Shown: one piece after another, positions 47,901 to 59,303 of the stretch
Layout of the letters: every line of letters begins with the position of its first letter
Numbering within the stretch: position 1 is the stretch's first letter
From: Selaginella moellendorffii
Lineage: Eukaryota; Streptophyta; Lycopodiopsida; Selaginellales; Selaginellaceae
DNA length: 64,000 nucleotides
Direction: 5' to 3'
Assembly (NCBI RefSeq): GCF_000143415.4
Contig: NW_003314262.1
Span: 857,878-921,877, forward strand
The notes under the pieces: generated by a model
The model's input: only the letters and a program-made list of their open reading frames with translations
Told to the model about the DNA's origin: nothing
The model's database searches: none
Program-made: the position numbers and the translations under genes

Positions 47901-50205
47901 AAGAGAAATACTAGAAAAGAAAAAAGAATTTTATTCTAGCAATCTCCTCACAAACTGCTTCAACTTCACCCCATGATGCTACTTGCAATCAATATCTTAG
48001 AAAGATGGAGAAAGAAATATTTGGCATCTACACACCACTGATCATGAAACTCTATGAGCTCAAGAAGCTTCATAATAAAAAACGTTTCTACTCCGCCCAG
48101 CAGAGATTTGGTCCCAGCTAGTGTTTGACTTAAAAAGAACATTGAAAGAAACGAGATACCCATAGAGATGTATCAATGATAAACTATTTCATGGTTTATC
48201 GCTGGAGCTTGCCACGTTGTCACCTTACAACTTAGCATCGTATCATCCGCTTGAACTTAAACGAAAAAGAGCCACGACAACGGTATACACATGGAACATA
48301 AAAAATGCCGCTTCCAATCAACCTGTTAACAAGATAAGTTCAAACCGGGAAGCTAGCTGGCGAGGGAAGTATGCTGCTGCCAAGAGCAGGGTGCTGCAAC
48401 ATGCCACATGCCAAGTAAAGGAACAGCATACAAGATTTGACAAGGGAAAACTTTACTGGATGGTTTTCTGTGCGAGAATCAGGAAGCATATGTTTTTGTG
48501 GTTTAACAACAGAATTTCCTACATCTCGCATCAAGAGAAAGGCCAACATGTGAGCTAGACATTTGATCTCTCTTCTCACTCACTCGCTCTTTACTGTATC
48601 TTCTATTCGCTCTTCATTGAGAGTGCAGTTCCAGGGTCTAACTGTTTCTTTCGTCATGTATTTTATTTTTAAAACTAACCTTAGACATAGATGTTTTAGC
48701 ATATCATCAGATTTGCCATACAGAGAAAATGCCCACGACGACAGATCCAAGACAACAACCATGGGTTTCCTGTGCTTTAGTGCAAAAAGTTACTCCTTTC
48801 GAATTCTTTTGTCTCTTAGTAGCTGGACCAGGAAGTAAACGAGCTTGAAAATCGAGAGAAAAGGATTCAGCTTCATCCAGATACTTCTCTAGGTCATTGG
48901 AAATTTTCCTTCCATCTTGTCATCAGGGCCACCAGTCCAGAATAAAGAAATCAATCTTGAGGTAGTAGGTGAATCTCACGGGGCTTTGTTCCCTAGGTGG
49001 ATCACTCCCCTCAACCCGAAACTTCCACATGACCGTCGGAGGGACTTGCAGGTAAAACCAATGTGCATCAGCAACGGATTCATCCCTTTTTAAGCCATAA
49101 AGCAAAGAATGATTGGCTCAAACTCGTCCAGTGGCTTGTCCAAGGCCAAAAGGATACTTCTAATAAGAGCTGGCCATGAAGCTCGTCGGCAATCAAGAGC
49201 TGCAGCAGGCCTCGAATACCACAACAAATGTTTCTCTGAGGGGAATGTGGAACACCACTTTATCTTTTTTTTGCTTGTGGCACAAGGATTGGTTTGGCAC
49301 ACAATCTGTTCTACACGTGAGCTTTGGGAGTTTGGCACTACTTATGTTTAGAGTTATGTACCAAAGCAATCACAGGGACTCTTGGCATTGTGGCAACTGA
49401 ATGATCAAGCCAATCTGGTCTGGTCTCACTGTGCTTTGACATTGTCGATGCTGACAGTATATCTAGTGCTTTCTTCTTGGATTTACAACCATAGTTTCTT
49501 TGTTCTTCTGGCAGGAAGACTGTCGACATACAACTGGAATGTTGCATGGATTGCCACACCTTTTTGGCTGCAGTGTACAAACAACTACATCATTATTCTG
49601 TGCAGCATCCTTCTGATTCAGCAGAAAATCAAGTCAGCAGGCATGCACTTGATCTTTGGCTTCTTATAATGCCTTTCTTAGGATCTGACAGGGACCAATG
49701 CCTCTGGCAGTACATCCTCTTCTATAAAACAGATCAGGAGAATGCAAAAGGCTATAAATTTGAAAATGGTGTAGAGACAATGAGAATGCAAAATGCTGCA
49801 AATCTGTGTAACATAATGTGCTATAAGTCAGATTGGTGGCGTTGTCGTAAATGTGTCGCTAAATTATGTTGCTGGATCTTTGGAATTAAATTTTTTTTAA
49901 ACAACTGCCTCTCATGCCTTGGGGCTGCTAAAGAGATGATTCATCACCAATAGGGTGAGCTAAATATTACATTTGGCACAAATATTTATGGAGGGAGTCA
50001 GGGACAATCTTGTTCCACCAACATAGTAGGTCCTAGTAATTATTGACAGCCTCAACAGAACAGCAGAGGATATTATTGAGTGGCATTCCAAGGTGTTATT
50101 TCTTGTTTTGCTGGACAATTACATGCCTTTGTGATTAAATTTATTTGATTTGAAATGATAACATGATTTTAAATTTTAGAAGATTTGCTTTGTGGAAGTC
50201 ATTCT
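47901..50205. other. Gene-poor region, no family recognised
   Basis: Several open frames of 60-135 codons exist (for example 49546-49953 plus and 49090-49338 minus), but none shows a recognisable domain and the two strands compete. A degenerate Helitron-like end (CCCAGCAGAG...CTAGTG, near 48097-48121) is possible, with a broken hairpin. Confidence 0.3.
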
Positions 50206-50830
50206 AAGGGCTCTATTCTATTTCTGAGATTTACTTTTGAAACTGTTTTACAATTTTGCAAAAGTTAAATTTGCAAGATTCAGGGTTCTTGAGGCAATGA
50301 GAATCCTTGGTAGTGGTCCTCAGGAGATGCACCAGGAAAGTTTCTTGCCTGAGTCACATGTATAGTGATGCTTTTTGCTTACTTGAGGCCTGGCTGCTTG
50401 TCCAAAGCAAAACTCGTCTCCTCCCCGGTATCCTGCAGAAACACTATGAGCTCATCAAGGCATAGTTTACCATTGATGCAGAGTTTTACTGTTGGCTCTA
50501 ATCTCACATGACCCAATACTTCACGGACTACTCTGTGACTTTGAAGAACTTCAATCACTTTGCGCAAGTTGCTGCAATGAACTTGCACAGAAGGGCTCTA
50601 TTCTATTTCTGAGATTTACTTTTGAAACTGTTTTACAATTTTGCAATAGTTATGAGAATCCTGGTTAGTGGTTTGATCGCATGCCCAGAAGATACAACAT
50701 GAAAGCTTCTTGCCTGAGCTGCATGTATAGTGGTGATGCTTTTTGCTTTCATAGAAATGTGTCTTTATTTTCAACATGAAAGCTTCTTGCCTGAGTTGCA
50801 TGTATAGTGATGATGCTTTTCACTTTCATG
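50206..50830 (+). repeat. Local direct repeats
   Basis: AGGGCTCTATTCTATTTCTGAG and following sequence at 50206-50262 recur at 50594-50645. The stretch GAAAGTTTCTTGCCTGAG...TGTATAGTGATGCTTTTTGC at about 50335-50380 recurs at about 50700-50750 and again at 50773-50830. These look like successive local duplications of one segment. Confidence 0.85.
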
Positions 50831-51576
50831 GAAACAAGGAAAGCAAAAAAATAAAATAGGTTGTCTTTATTTTCAAATTTTTGCCATATTCAGTAACTCC
50901 TGCTAGTTCAAACATTCAGATGCGACAGAAAAGCTAATACAGGTGAATAAATGGACATCAGAAATAGGAAATTGAATAGCCTGAAATGAAATTCGTTTTG
51001 TCATACCTTTTGCCATCAGAGGTTGAGTTTGTCTCCTTTTACGAATTATGTTACATAAGTCTTCTAAAATCTTCCAATGCTGTCTAGAAATGGATTCTTG
51101 TTCAGGATTTGTGTGAGGTTTTTGAAGCTTGGCAAATAAATTATCTGTCAATTCAGGCACATACCTTTCATCTAGCCAGTGCTGTGCCATCTGCCACTGC
51201 AAGAGTTTTAGAAACCAGGCAGCAATGAGAGAATACAAAGTTCAAAAGCATCTAATTCTTTGATATGAAATTACCACTCGCTCATGAAGAGAGTATCTTT
51301 TTTTTTGTACAGCGAGCAGCATCATTCAGAAAATTGTGGCAATCCTTTGGCTGAAGAACTAATTCCAAGCTTTGAGCCCTTTTGCAGTGTGTCATCATGT
51401 TGTAAAGGATGAAATAAAGAGTGATGTCAAGCTACCACAGAAGGCACCAATTCGCATGGTCTTGTAGAACAGCTTTTCACACTCATCCTCTTTGGAGGTT
51501 AAAATAGGTTCATATTGCAAAGGAACGCACAAGAGTAAGTGCGAAAGGAAATGAAACAATAGAAAAACTTCGAGCA
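50831..51576 (-). other. Unassigned, protein-like minus-strand stretch
   Basis: At 50903-51238 the minus strand reads a protein-like segment (HWLDERYVPELTDNLFAKLQ, RQHWKILEDLCNIIRKR). I cannot place it in a family. It could be an exon or old coding remnant near the malic-enzyme fragment. Confidence 0.3.
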
Positions 51577-51744
51577 TGCCTGGCCTAGAGTTAATGTCTT
51601 CCCATTCATTTTAACAGGAGAGAATGGGTTCCCATTCACAAAAAGGGCATGCCCCTGTGTGTGTTTCAGTGCCACTTCTGCTATACATTCAGTCTTGGAT
51701 ATTGGATTTGAGAGAGATAAAACGATTGGTCTTTGATGGATCAT
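51577..51744 (-). pseudogene. NADP-malic enzyme exon fragment
   Basis: Reads RPIVLSLSNPISKTECIAEV, then FVNGNPFSPVKMNGKTLTLGQ. Plant NADP-malic enzymes have a conserved stretch of the form RPI-x-x-LSNPTSK-x-ECTAE, then a G-x-PF-x-PV-x-NGK-x-x-x-PGQ motif. The following NN-x-Y-x-FPG motif is not found downstream and no other exon of the enzyme was seen. The Thr-to-Ile and Gly/Ser-to-Asn changes in conserved motifs also argue for a non-functional remnant. Confidence 0.7.
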
Positions 51745-51871
51745 TTATAAGAAGAAAAGATAGGAAAAGAGAAAGAAACACAAACCTCCGTGAAAGACAC
51801 AGCCTCTTCAAAAATTTCTTTAAACATGCCTTTTCTTTGACATTGGGCTTTATTTGCCACATTTTAAATTA

Positions 51872-51891
51872 TCACACACACACACACACAC
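51872..51891 (+). repeat. CA dinucleotide microsatellite
   Basis: About ten CA units, directly visible. Confidence 0.9.
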
Positions 51892-52119
51892 AGCAGCTCA
51901 CAATCTAGCCTGATTGCCCTAAAAAGTTTCGCTTGATTTTGAGTGTCATTAAATCAAAATTGAAGTGTTGCCACCCTTTTGGCACATGATCTATATAATC
52001 TATTTGAAGGTTTTGAATTTTAACAGTTAAATTATAAGTATATTCACAAATAATATTCTAAATATAGAATAAAAGACGCCAGATGCCAGATGCCAATAGC
52101 ACTTTTAAATAAGGGAGTA

Positions 52120-52310
52120 CTAGCAAAAGTCCCAGCTACGCTGGGAGCATTATGTTTATTCTTAATGTTTTAGTATTTCAAAAATTTGAAATCATAATTA
52201 TAATTTTAATATAATCATAATTATAACATACATAGTTAACATAACATAATATAATATTTATATTCAAAATCCATTTTAAAAATATAACATAAATTCTCAT
52301 ATGTACTATA
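52120..52310 (-). mobile_element. Helitron 3' end (family H)
   Basis: On the minus strand a perfect 7-bp-stem hairpin (TCCCAGC-GTA-GCTGGGA, 52130-52146) is followed by CTTTTG and then CTAG at 52120-52123, with T next. About 170 bp inward (AT-rich, ATAATTATAACATACATAGTT) match the copy at 57.9 kb that is split by the gypsy element. The 5' end was not located. Confidence 0.75.
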
Positions 52311-53490
52311 ATCATCCACACTTTCTTGGCACTTCTAGGATTGAATGATCAAGACCTCTTTCCCATGTTTGAGAAACACTGTTACCACCAGTACACCTTC
52401 AATCAATCCTTATACAGAACAATTGTCATGAAACTTGGCACTGGAGACAAGATTCCTCCACACTCTGTTCATTTTATGCATTTGCCCGTGGGTTGATAAT
52501 GGCACTCACAAGAGGCACCAGTACCCAGCATCATCATCTAATACAGGAATTAATGTTGTTGTTGCCATGGTTGAGGGACCTATTTGCCCTGAATTCAAGA
52601 GGCAAACTGTTCATCTCATCACCATCGCCACCCATTATTATGGATCATTCCATGTACTATTAACCTCAAAGAAAAGCTACCTACCTAATCATTGCCCTAG
52701 CTTTCTTGACATTGATTTGCTCCTGGCCATGACATTCTTGCTATAGCAATTCTCTAGCATTGCCTACCTCTATTCAATGTATCTCTCACATTCTCCTTGA
52801 TGCCCATACCCAAGAATCAATAGTGCAAGTTCAACACCTAAAATAGGTTTTCTTTGTCATGTTACTGAAAAAAAAAGGGCCATAACATGTATAAAGTTTT
52901 TTTATTTCCTACAACATTCACAGCTCCAATGGTTTTATATTGGACATTTAATTCTTATACAAGGAAAATATGTGGTTGAGGGAGATTAAATTTTATATTA
53001 GTTTTTTATTTTATTAGTGAGCTGTATTGGATTGAGTCTTTATAAAGTTTACAACATGTTTGAGATAACTATTTATCATGACACTTATATGAGCTTGGTT
53101 TACAAAGGTTATAGCCAATGAAATATAGAGGATTATAATTAAAGTTTGAACCTGCATAAAATTAACCATACCATTTGTTAACTTCTATGGTTATGCTAAT
53201 GTTATGTTAAATATTCTTGAGCAAGCCAGCCTTAGAGGATACTCATTTTCCACAATCATTTTATTATATGCTAGATTATGCTATTTCCAGAAATCCTGCC
53301 AAGAGAGAAAAAGAAAAATTAACAAAGAATCTGATAATTGACTAACAAAGAGAAAGGTACTGACTACTTGTAGTGATTAACATGAGTTGTCACAAAAACT
53401 TGTGATCTAGCAGCCCTAGAATGCATGGTCAATGAAACAAACACTACATGCTAAAATTACTGCTATTGGCAATATATTCAATCACACTCA
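52311..53490. other. AT-rich intergenic, nothing assigned
   Basis: A 103-codon plus frame at 52435-52746 has no recognisable motif. It may be Helitron body or ordinary intergenic DNA. Confidence 0.3.
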
Positions 53491-53494
53491 TCCA

Positions 53495-53660
53495 AGGCAC
53501 AAGTCCCAGCTTTGCTGGGAGTGTCATGTACATTTTTGTTATTTAGTAATTCTGAAAAGTTCATATTCATCTTTATATTTGAAAAGTTCATACTAATCAT
53601 AACATACATAACAATTCTAATATAAAAACACACATCAGAGATATTTAGCACCTTTAGTGG
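53495..53660 (-). mobile_element. Helitron 3' end, slightly decayed (family H)
   Basis: A perfect hairpin (TCCCAGC-AAA-GCTGGGA, 53504-53520) has an imperfect terminus, CTTG where CTAG is expected. Inward sequence (GTTATTTAGTAATTCTGAAAAGTTCATATTCAT) is shared with a further fragment at 54281-54350 that starts within the hairpin. Confidence 0.6.
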
Positions 53661-54280
53661 TTTGGACAAGACTGCCAATTTGGGATATATCATCATTCAT
53701 CATACAAGTGTAATTAACTTTTATAATGTAGTATCAAAAATTAGATGGAGATATAGAAATATAAGTAGCTTTACATATGACAATTCATTTTCTTGACATG
53801 ACAAGTCAGTTCCCATGTGTTCTTAACCAAACCCTAGTTAAAAAATCAAATGAGAATATCTATTAAATATCAACTGCTATTGTACAAATTATGTGTAGTA
53901 CTGAACATCCAGCAGCAGCATTAACAACATTGATGCTGAGTGGTGGCAGAATTAGAAATGTCATATAACTTTGGTAAATCATCATGGTAAATCATCATAG
54001 AATAAAGGGTGAAAACCATGTGCGCTACAATAATTTCTCATACACAGTATAAATGCTAAATTGGTCAACTCATTATATTGAGAACTAACTTTTTATGTGT
54101 CATGAATCTATTATAGAGAATTAATTATCATTATATAAGATCACAATTACCATTAATAATAATTTTTGTGATTGAGTTACTCTAGAGTAAATATATATTT
54201 TACAAACACTTCTTGATGCATCATAGTTATTTATAGTTAGATACAGAAGTTTTAGCTATACAAGTTTCCAAATATATATT

Positions 54281-54360
54281 TTCTGGGAGTGTCATGTACA
54301 TTTCTGTTATTTAGTAATTTCTAAAAATTTTATATTCATATTTATATATAAAATTTTCAT
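54281..54360 (-). mobile_element. Helitron fragment (family H)
   Basis: CTGGGAGTGTCATGTACATTTCTGTTATTTAGTAATTT matches the copy at 53513 onward. The hairpin is only half present, so the terminus is lost. Confidence 0.6.
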
Positions 54361-56017
54361 ATTAATCTTAACATGCATAAAAAACTTTTCTGAAACCTTT
54401 ATCAAAAGGCTAACATTATTAGTCATAGTTTTTTAAAAATTAATCTACTTTTCTAATAATATGCAGAAGGAGAAAATTAATGGATGAATCATGAGCTAAA
54501 AACCCCACTTTTATTAAAGAATTAAAATAATACTTAATCAATCATAAATTATAAAGTATTTATTAATATATTATCATTCTTGTCTGAAAATATATAATAG
54601 TACAATAATGATTTGGAATGTGTTTAGAATTTATAGACTTTCCCAAATACATATTGTATACTCTAGTTTATTCTACCACCTAATAATTGATATACAATAA
54701 GATTAATCTTGCAAACTAAGTGTTTCTCTATGTAACACACTGTTATTTCATGTTATATATGTGTTTGCCATAACAGTTTTCTAGTAACACAATTATCACA
54801 ATAAAGGTTGAAACTCATATTCTTTATTGTTCATATATACTTTTTTGATATTTCAGATCTTCAGAGCTACCAAGTAGCTTTGGATACCATTCCATTGCAT
54901 GTCCCACAACCAGAGCAAAATCACCATAAGAGAATAACCAGCCTCAGCCTACTTTGGTCATATTATAGCAATAGATCATGGTGGTTTGATAATAGATCAT
55001 TGTTCCCAGCAATCTCCTAATGTTTTGCATTACTATAAAGTTTATCAGTGGGTTCTGTTAAAGCTAGAAAACAGAGCAAGGACTTAAATCCATTAGCTGT
55101 AAATGAATTGTTACCTTATTTTATAATATTCCAGCTCTAGGCAATGTGATATCTTAAAAATTGGGAAAAATAAGAAAGAACTACATCAAGGGCCTAAAGC
55201 TTCCATCTACTGCTCCATACTTCCTTGGAGATTGCCTTCCTTGTATAATTTCCTATGCTCTACTCTAACAGCTAAGAAGACCTCCCCTAGTGAGCACATG
55301 TTTCCTTCGGAAGCTTGCTTTTGTTACTGCTGCTCTTACCAAAAGGACAAGAAGAGGCAAAAAAAACAATAAGAGGCCAGGTGAGCAATGAGGCCGTGGT
55401 TGTGAAGTGGAGGTGATAGGCTCTGCGGAAGTGGAAGATTGCTTCCTGGGGTTTTCAAGGCTGCAGAACTTAAGCCTCTACTTGGAGACGTGACTCTGAC
55501 TTTTGAACTCTCTTGGGTAGGTCAGCTTTATAAATCTGTGAAACAAAGAGCTAAACTTCCACTTTGGATTAACAATAAAACTGGAAAAACAGGAACTTTA
55601 ATGAACAGGAAAGCATGAGAGTGAGGCACGTCACTTGGATTAGCTCATTGAGCTGCGTGTGAAGATATTTGGAATTCACCAGTGGACATCTTGAGCAGAG
55701 GCTGCCACAGCAATGGTAGTCGGGTCTTTGGCAACTGGAGAGCTCAATCAATCTCTTTGGCTGAAGTTACTCTAGATTATTTTTCAGTGGCTCCTTGATA
55801 TTGATATCGATAAGATCGTTTGCTGGAAGGATCTCCTCAAGATCTTTGCAGACCAGTGATCGAACAGAGAGGGGTGCTCGGCTGTGATGTGTTACCACCA
55901 CCACATTCTGCATAAACCCTAGCCTTAACCATTCCATCTCGTGGCCACTCTAGTCTCTGGGACAAAGGATCTAGCTCGCGGCCACTCTGGTCTCCAGGAC
56001 AAAGGATCCAGCTCCCA
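54361..56017. other. AT-rich then mixed intergenic
   Basis: No gene recognised. 55.3-55.55 kb looks slightly protein-like on the plus strand but is broken by stops. Two tandem copies of a unit of about 43 bp (CTAGTCTCTGGGACAAAGGATC / CTGGTCTCCAGGACAAAGGATC) lie at 55948-56012. Confidence 0.3.
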
Positions 56018-56290
56018 ATCCTTGGTGGAGTCCATTCCATCCTCTTCTGTGACAACTGCCTAGAGTTAACAACTATTGTATTAAAACCATGCACAACGTG
56101 CCTAACGGCCTCACTCTTGTCGAGACCCATTCTGATGAGTGCATCCAACAGCTAATCTGATCCATTGTGGAGGCAACAGCACAAGGAACTCCCGCTGAAT
56201 AAAGAGCTGCCAGCCATTCTCGTGGGCCAGCACCTGCAAAACAAGTTTCATGACAAATTGTAAACCTTGGATAGCTCTGTATATTTCTGA
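56018..56290 (-). pseudogene. HAD-superfamily hydrolase pseudogene fragment
   Basis: On the minus strand: EIYRAIQ, then PREWLAALYSAGVPCAVAST, then after a one-base frame change DALIRMGLDK. Across an apparent 59-nt GT-AG intron (56056-56114) comes VTEEDGMDSTKD. This order (a helix, REWL, the PCAVAS phosphate-binding strand with its Ser/Thr, then TEEDGMDS) fits plant HAD-type phosphatases. The nucleophile DxD segment and the C-terminal motifs were not found, and the frame is broken, so it is a remnant of an intron-containing gene. Confidence 0.65.
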
Positions 56291-57915
56291 TAGCCAATTC
56301 ATCAATCCATACTCCGCCCAAGCTAGCTGGGAAAACAAAGTTACATTTCACTCTAACCTCTTCAGACTAACCACCCTTTCCAGGTCATGCTTGGAGGTAC
56401 TACAGATGATCAATCGCCGGATCATCTCCAATAATTTTTTCTGCAAAAATGGTGAAAACAAAAAATCGATATAAAAAAGAAACCTTCCTCCAACGATGTC
56501 CCAGTCTCTGCAGTTCCTGGGACTTTGTCAAGTCGGGAGTGGACTTGTACACGTCCATGGCTGTAACGCTTGAAAGCTGATGCCAGTCGGCACTCATGGC
56601 AAGATCTAAAACGAAAAGGACCTCAGCAGTAGTGATCTCGTCCAGGAGGGTGCCAAGAGCTGGTCGAGAGTGATCGGCAGCCTGTTGTCGCAGCCTGGGA
56701 CTCTTGTGAGCCAGATTGTGCACGAGAATTACCAAGTCAAAACTTTATATGGATCTGCTCTCAACAAACCATTCTTCAGCTGCTCTTCTTCATATGATAG
56801 GTCCTATATGGAACCAATTGGTAAACCATTCAAAGCAGAGTAAGGAAGAAATTTTTACCTGAAAGTTAACGCCTACTGAATCTATGTATCTTACACTGCA
56901 TGAAACACTTTCATGACACTTGATGTCTGGAAAAAAAATTGTTGATATCAGTGTTCATGCCACCACAGTGCATATTATGGAGGTCTTTCCAGCACCCTGC
57001 CATGCCACTTGATTAGTAACATACGTGATTAATTAAAAAAAGTGATTTACCTCCAAACAAGAAGTCGTACCCATCTTAGTTTCGTAGACACGCTCTTCGT
57101 CACAGAGTTAGTGCTACATAGTATAGTAGCTTGACTTAGACCTTCCACAGAAATATTAACAATCTTCACACCCTCACTGTCCACAAAACCTTTTCTACAT
57201 GAGTTTTCAGTTTTGTAGCACACCTGCACATTACCTGACGAGAATGAGCAACAAGACCTTGAGCAGCTCATCGTCTGAGGAACCAGAGGAGATGACTCAG
57301 ATGCTGGAGCTGGTTGTCGTCCCAGATTGGTTCTTCACTTCTCTGGAAATTTTTCTGGGCTACGAGAAGAGTGCCTCCATGGTTTATAGTCAGGTATATT
57401 GAGTTGCCTCCCATTAATCGATGAGAAGTTCTACTGCTAACCTCTTCCAGAGTTTTTGGTGCGGCTCCTTGAGAATCACTGGAGGATAATAACCGGAGGA
57501 TGCAACACCGTCTTCTTCTTCTCCTTGCTCTTGGCTGGAGGTGCTAAGAAAAGAAGCATTCATATTTCCAGATTTACCTACCAATCCGTGGAAGGCAGAG
57601 AAAAATATAAATTGAGAAACAAAAAGAGAAAATACCAATCTGCGAAGAATCGGGCATCAAATTCTAACCTCCAGTGGAAAATATAAGTAGTCTGCAAGAA
57701 CAGAATCCAGGAGAGAGTACATCTGCTCACTGCCCCTCCCGTCGCTGAACGCATTTTTTCCAGCCCTAAAAAGCCACATAAAATTTTTCTCTGATTTGAA
57801 ACGACATGACCTTCGACAATTAGATCTTGGCCGTTAGATCTCAGCATATACCCAGAATAAGTATCCCCAGTATATGCTATTATTATACCGGCTCTTTCGT
57901 TTAAATATATGAGTA
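56291..57915. other. Gene-poor, unassigned open frames
   Basis: Minus-strand frames at 56400-56735, 57047-57271 and 57414-57638 have protein-like stretches but no recognisable domain. They may belong to the decayed HAD-like gene's surroundings. No RNA gene or transposon end seen. Confidence 0.3.
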
Positions 57916-57918
57916 TGA

Positions 57919-58034
57919 CTAGCAAAAGTCCTAACTATGCTGGGAGCATCGTGTTTATTTCTGATATGTTAATAATTTCAAAGAGTTGTATGTGTAATTG
58001 TAATTTTTAACATAATCATAATTATAAAATATAT
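57919..58034 (-). mobile_element. Helitron 3' end, left part (split by gypsy element)
   Basis: CTAG at 57919-57922 (T next on the minus strand) is preceded by CTTTTG and a slightly decayed hairpin. The sequence then matches 52.15-52.23 kb inward up to ATATATAGTT, where the gypsy element starts. It continues at 63326. Confidence 0.7.
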
Positions 58035-58038
58035 AGTT

Positions 58039-58213
58039 TGTGAGTGCTTGGAATATGGAAAGGGAATACAGAAATGTGCATATCAATTAGCCCAAAAACC
58101 CTAGCTTATATACAAGAGCGAGTGGTCCGGATTGAAACTAATCCAATGGCTACCAAAATCCCACTACGCTAATATTAGTATACGGCATCGTAACCGTACA
58201 CTTGGCCCTCACA
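58039..58213 (-). repeat. Gypsy family-2 3' LTR (175 bp)
   Basis: On the plus strand runs from TGTGAGTGCTTGG to GGCCCTCACA. Same length as its partner at 63151-63325. Confidence 0.95.
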
Positions 58214-58230
58214 TCATCCCCCCCCTCAGG
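58214..58230 (-). promoter_or_regulatory. Polypurine tract of gypsy family 2
   Basis: Minus-strand CCTGAGGGGGGGGATGA directly adjoins the 3' LTR, the expected place for plus-strand priming. Confidence 0.9.
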
Positions 58231-58244
58231 ATAATGGAAGACCA

Positions 58245-59297
58245 TCAGGGTTCTCTTGTAGATGGGCCAGGATCTGGAGGAACATCAGAAGGAGGCATCG
58301 GCATATCTGTAGATGGTATTAACTGCTCCTGATCCCTTTGTATGAAGCGTTTTAACCGCTGCACATGCACAATCTTTGGAGGATCGGCTTGCTGGACGTC
58401 ATGCCGAACCTCATAAACTTGTGGTCCAACTTGCCGCAATACCCGATACGGTCCTTTCCACTGTGCAAGGAGCCCCTTAGATAAACCACGTACCGTAAGA
58501 TGGGGAAAACAGACTAACACCAAATCATCCACTTTGTACTCCGCAGGTGGACGATGACGGGAGTTGTAGCACCGTTGTTGTCCCACTTGTATGCGGCCTA
58601 AGTGTTCGGCAGACTCCGCTCGGACAAGTGGAAGAATGCTTGTCAAATATTGATCCCATGACTTAGCATCCGCAGCTCGTGGCAATCGCAAAGGTAAACC
58701 CAGCTCCGTTGGTAATATTGGATCATGACCATATAGGAGTTTATATGGTGAAGCACCAACAGAACTCAGCACCCTAGTGACATATGCATACCGAAGAGAC
58801 GGCAAATAACCATCCCAATCCGAATGCTGAAAGTTCACATACTTCGCAATCATCCCTTTGAACGTCCGAACGAGCCGTTCCACCAGACCGTCTGATTGTG
58901 GATGATAAGCACTTATGAAAGTGTGGCGAATCCCCAACTGAGACGTCAAAACATGAAACGCCTCAGCCATAAAAGCGGGACCATTATCCGAAAGAATCTG
59001 CTCTGGACAATAATGCTGGAACACCACTCGATTGAGGAGGAAGTATCTAACAGCAGTTGCAGAGGCACTAGCAAGAGCACCAACTTCCACCCAACGAGTC
59101 AAATAGTCAGAAGCAATAATAACATACTCATTGCCAGCAGTTGACCGTGGAAAAGGTCCCATAAGATTAAACGCCACCAATTGAAACGGACGGGAAACTG
59201 TAATTGACTCCAACCGTCCTTCCGCAGTCCGAGAGGGAGTATTACGAGCTTGGCACCAAACACAGCTACGCACATACCGGATAATATCACGTCGCAT
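58245..59297 (-). pseudogene. Gypsy family-2 integrase, 3' part of pol
   Basis: An open frame of 350 codons carries the second half of the zinc-binding site (CVWCQARN), the core D of VAFNLMGPFPRS, the D of LSDNGPAF, and the E region HPQSDGLVERLVRTFKG. The C-terminal domain reads VCFPHLTVRGLSKGLLAQWKGPY. It ends in a Pro-rich tail without a chromodomain. The His half of the zinc site lies upstream beyond a TAG at about 59304 that replaces an expected Trp codon. Confidence 0.9.
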
Positions 59298-59303
59298 CTC
59301 CGG

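Noticed and set aside
48097-48125. Additional Helitron 3' end (CCCAGCAGAG...CTAGTG)
   Set aside because: The hairpin cannot form over more than a few bases; at best a very decayed terminus.
49382-49953. Plus-strand open frames of 95 and 135 codons
   Set aside because: No motif, competing minus-strand frames and no visible splice structure.
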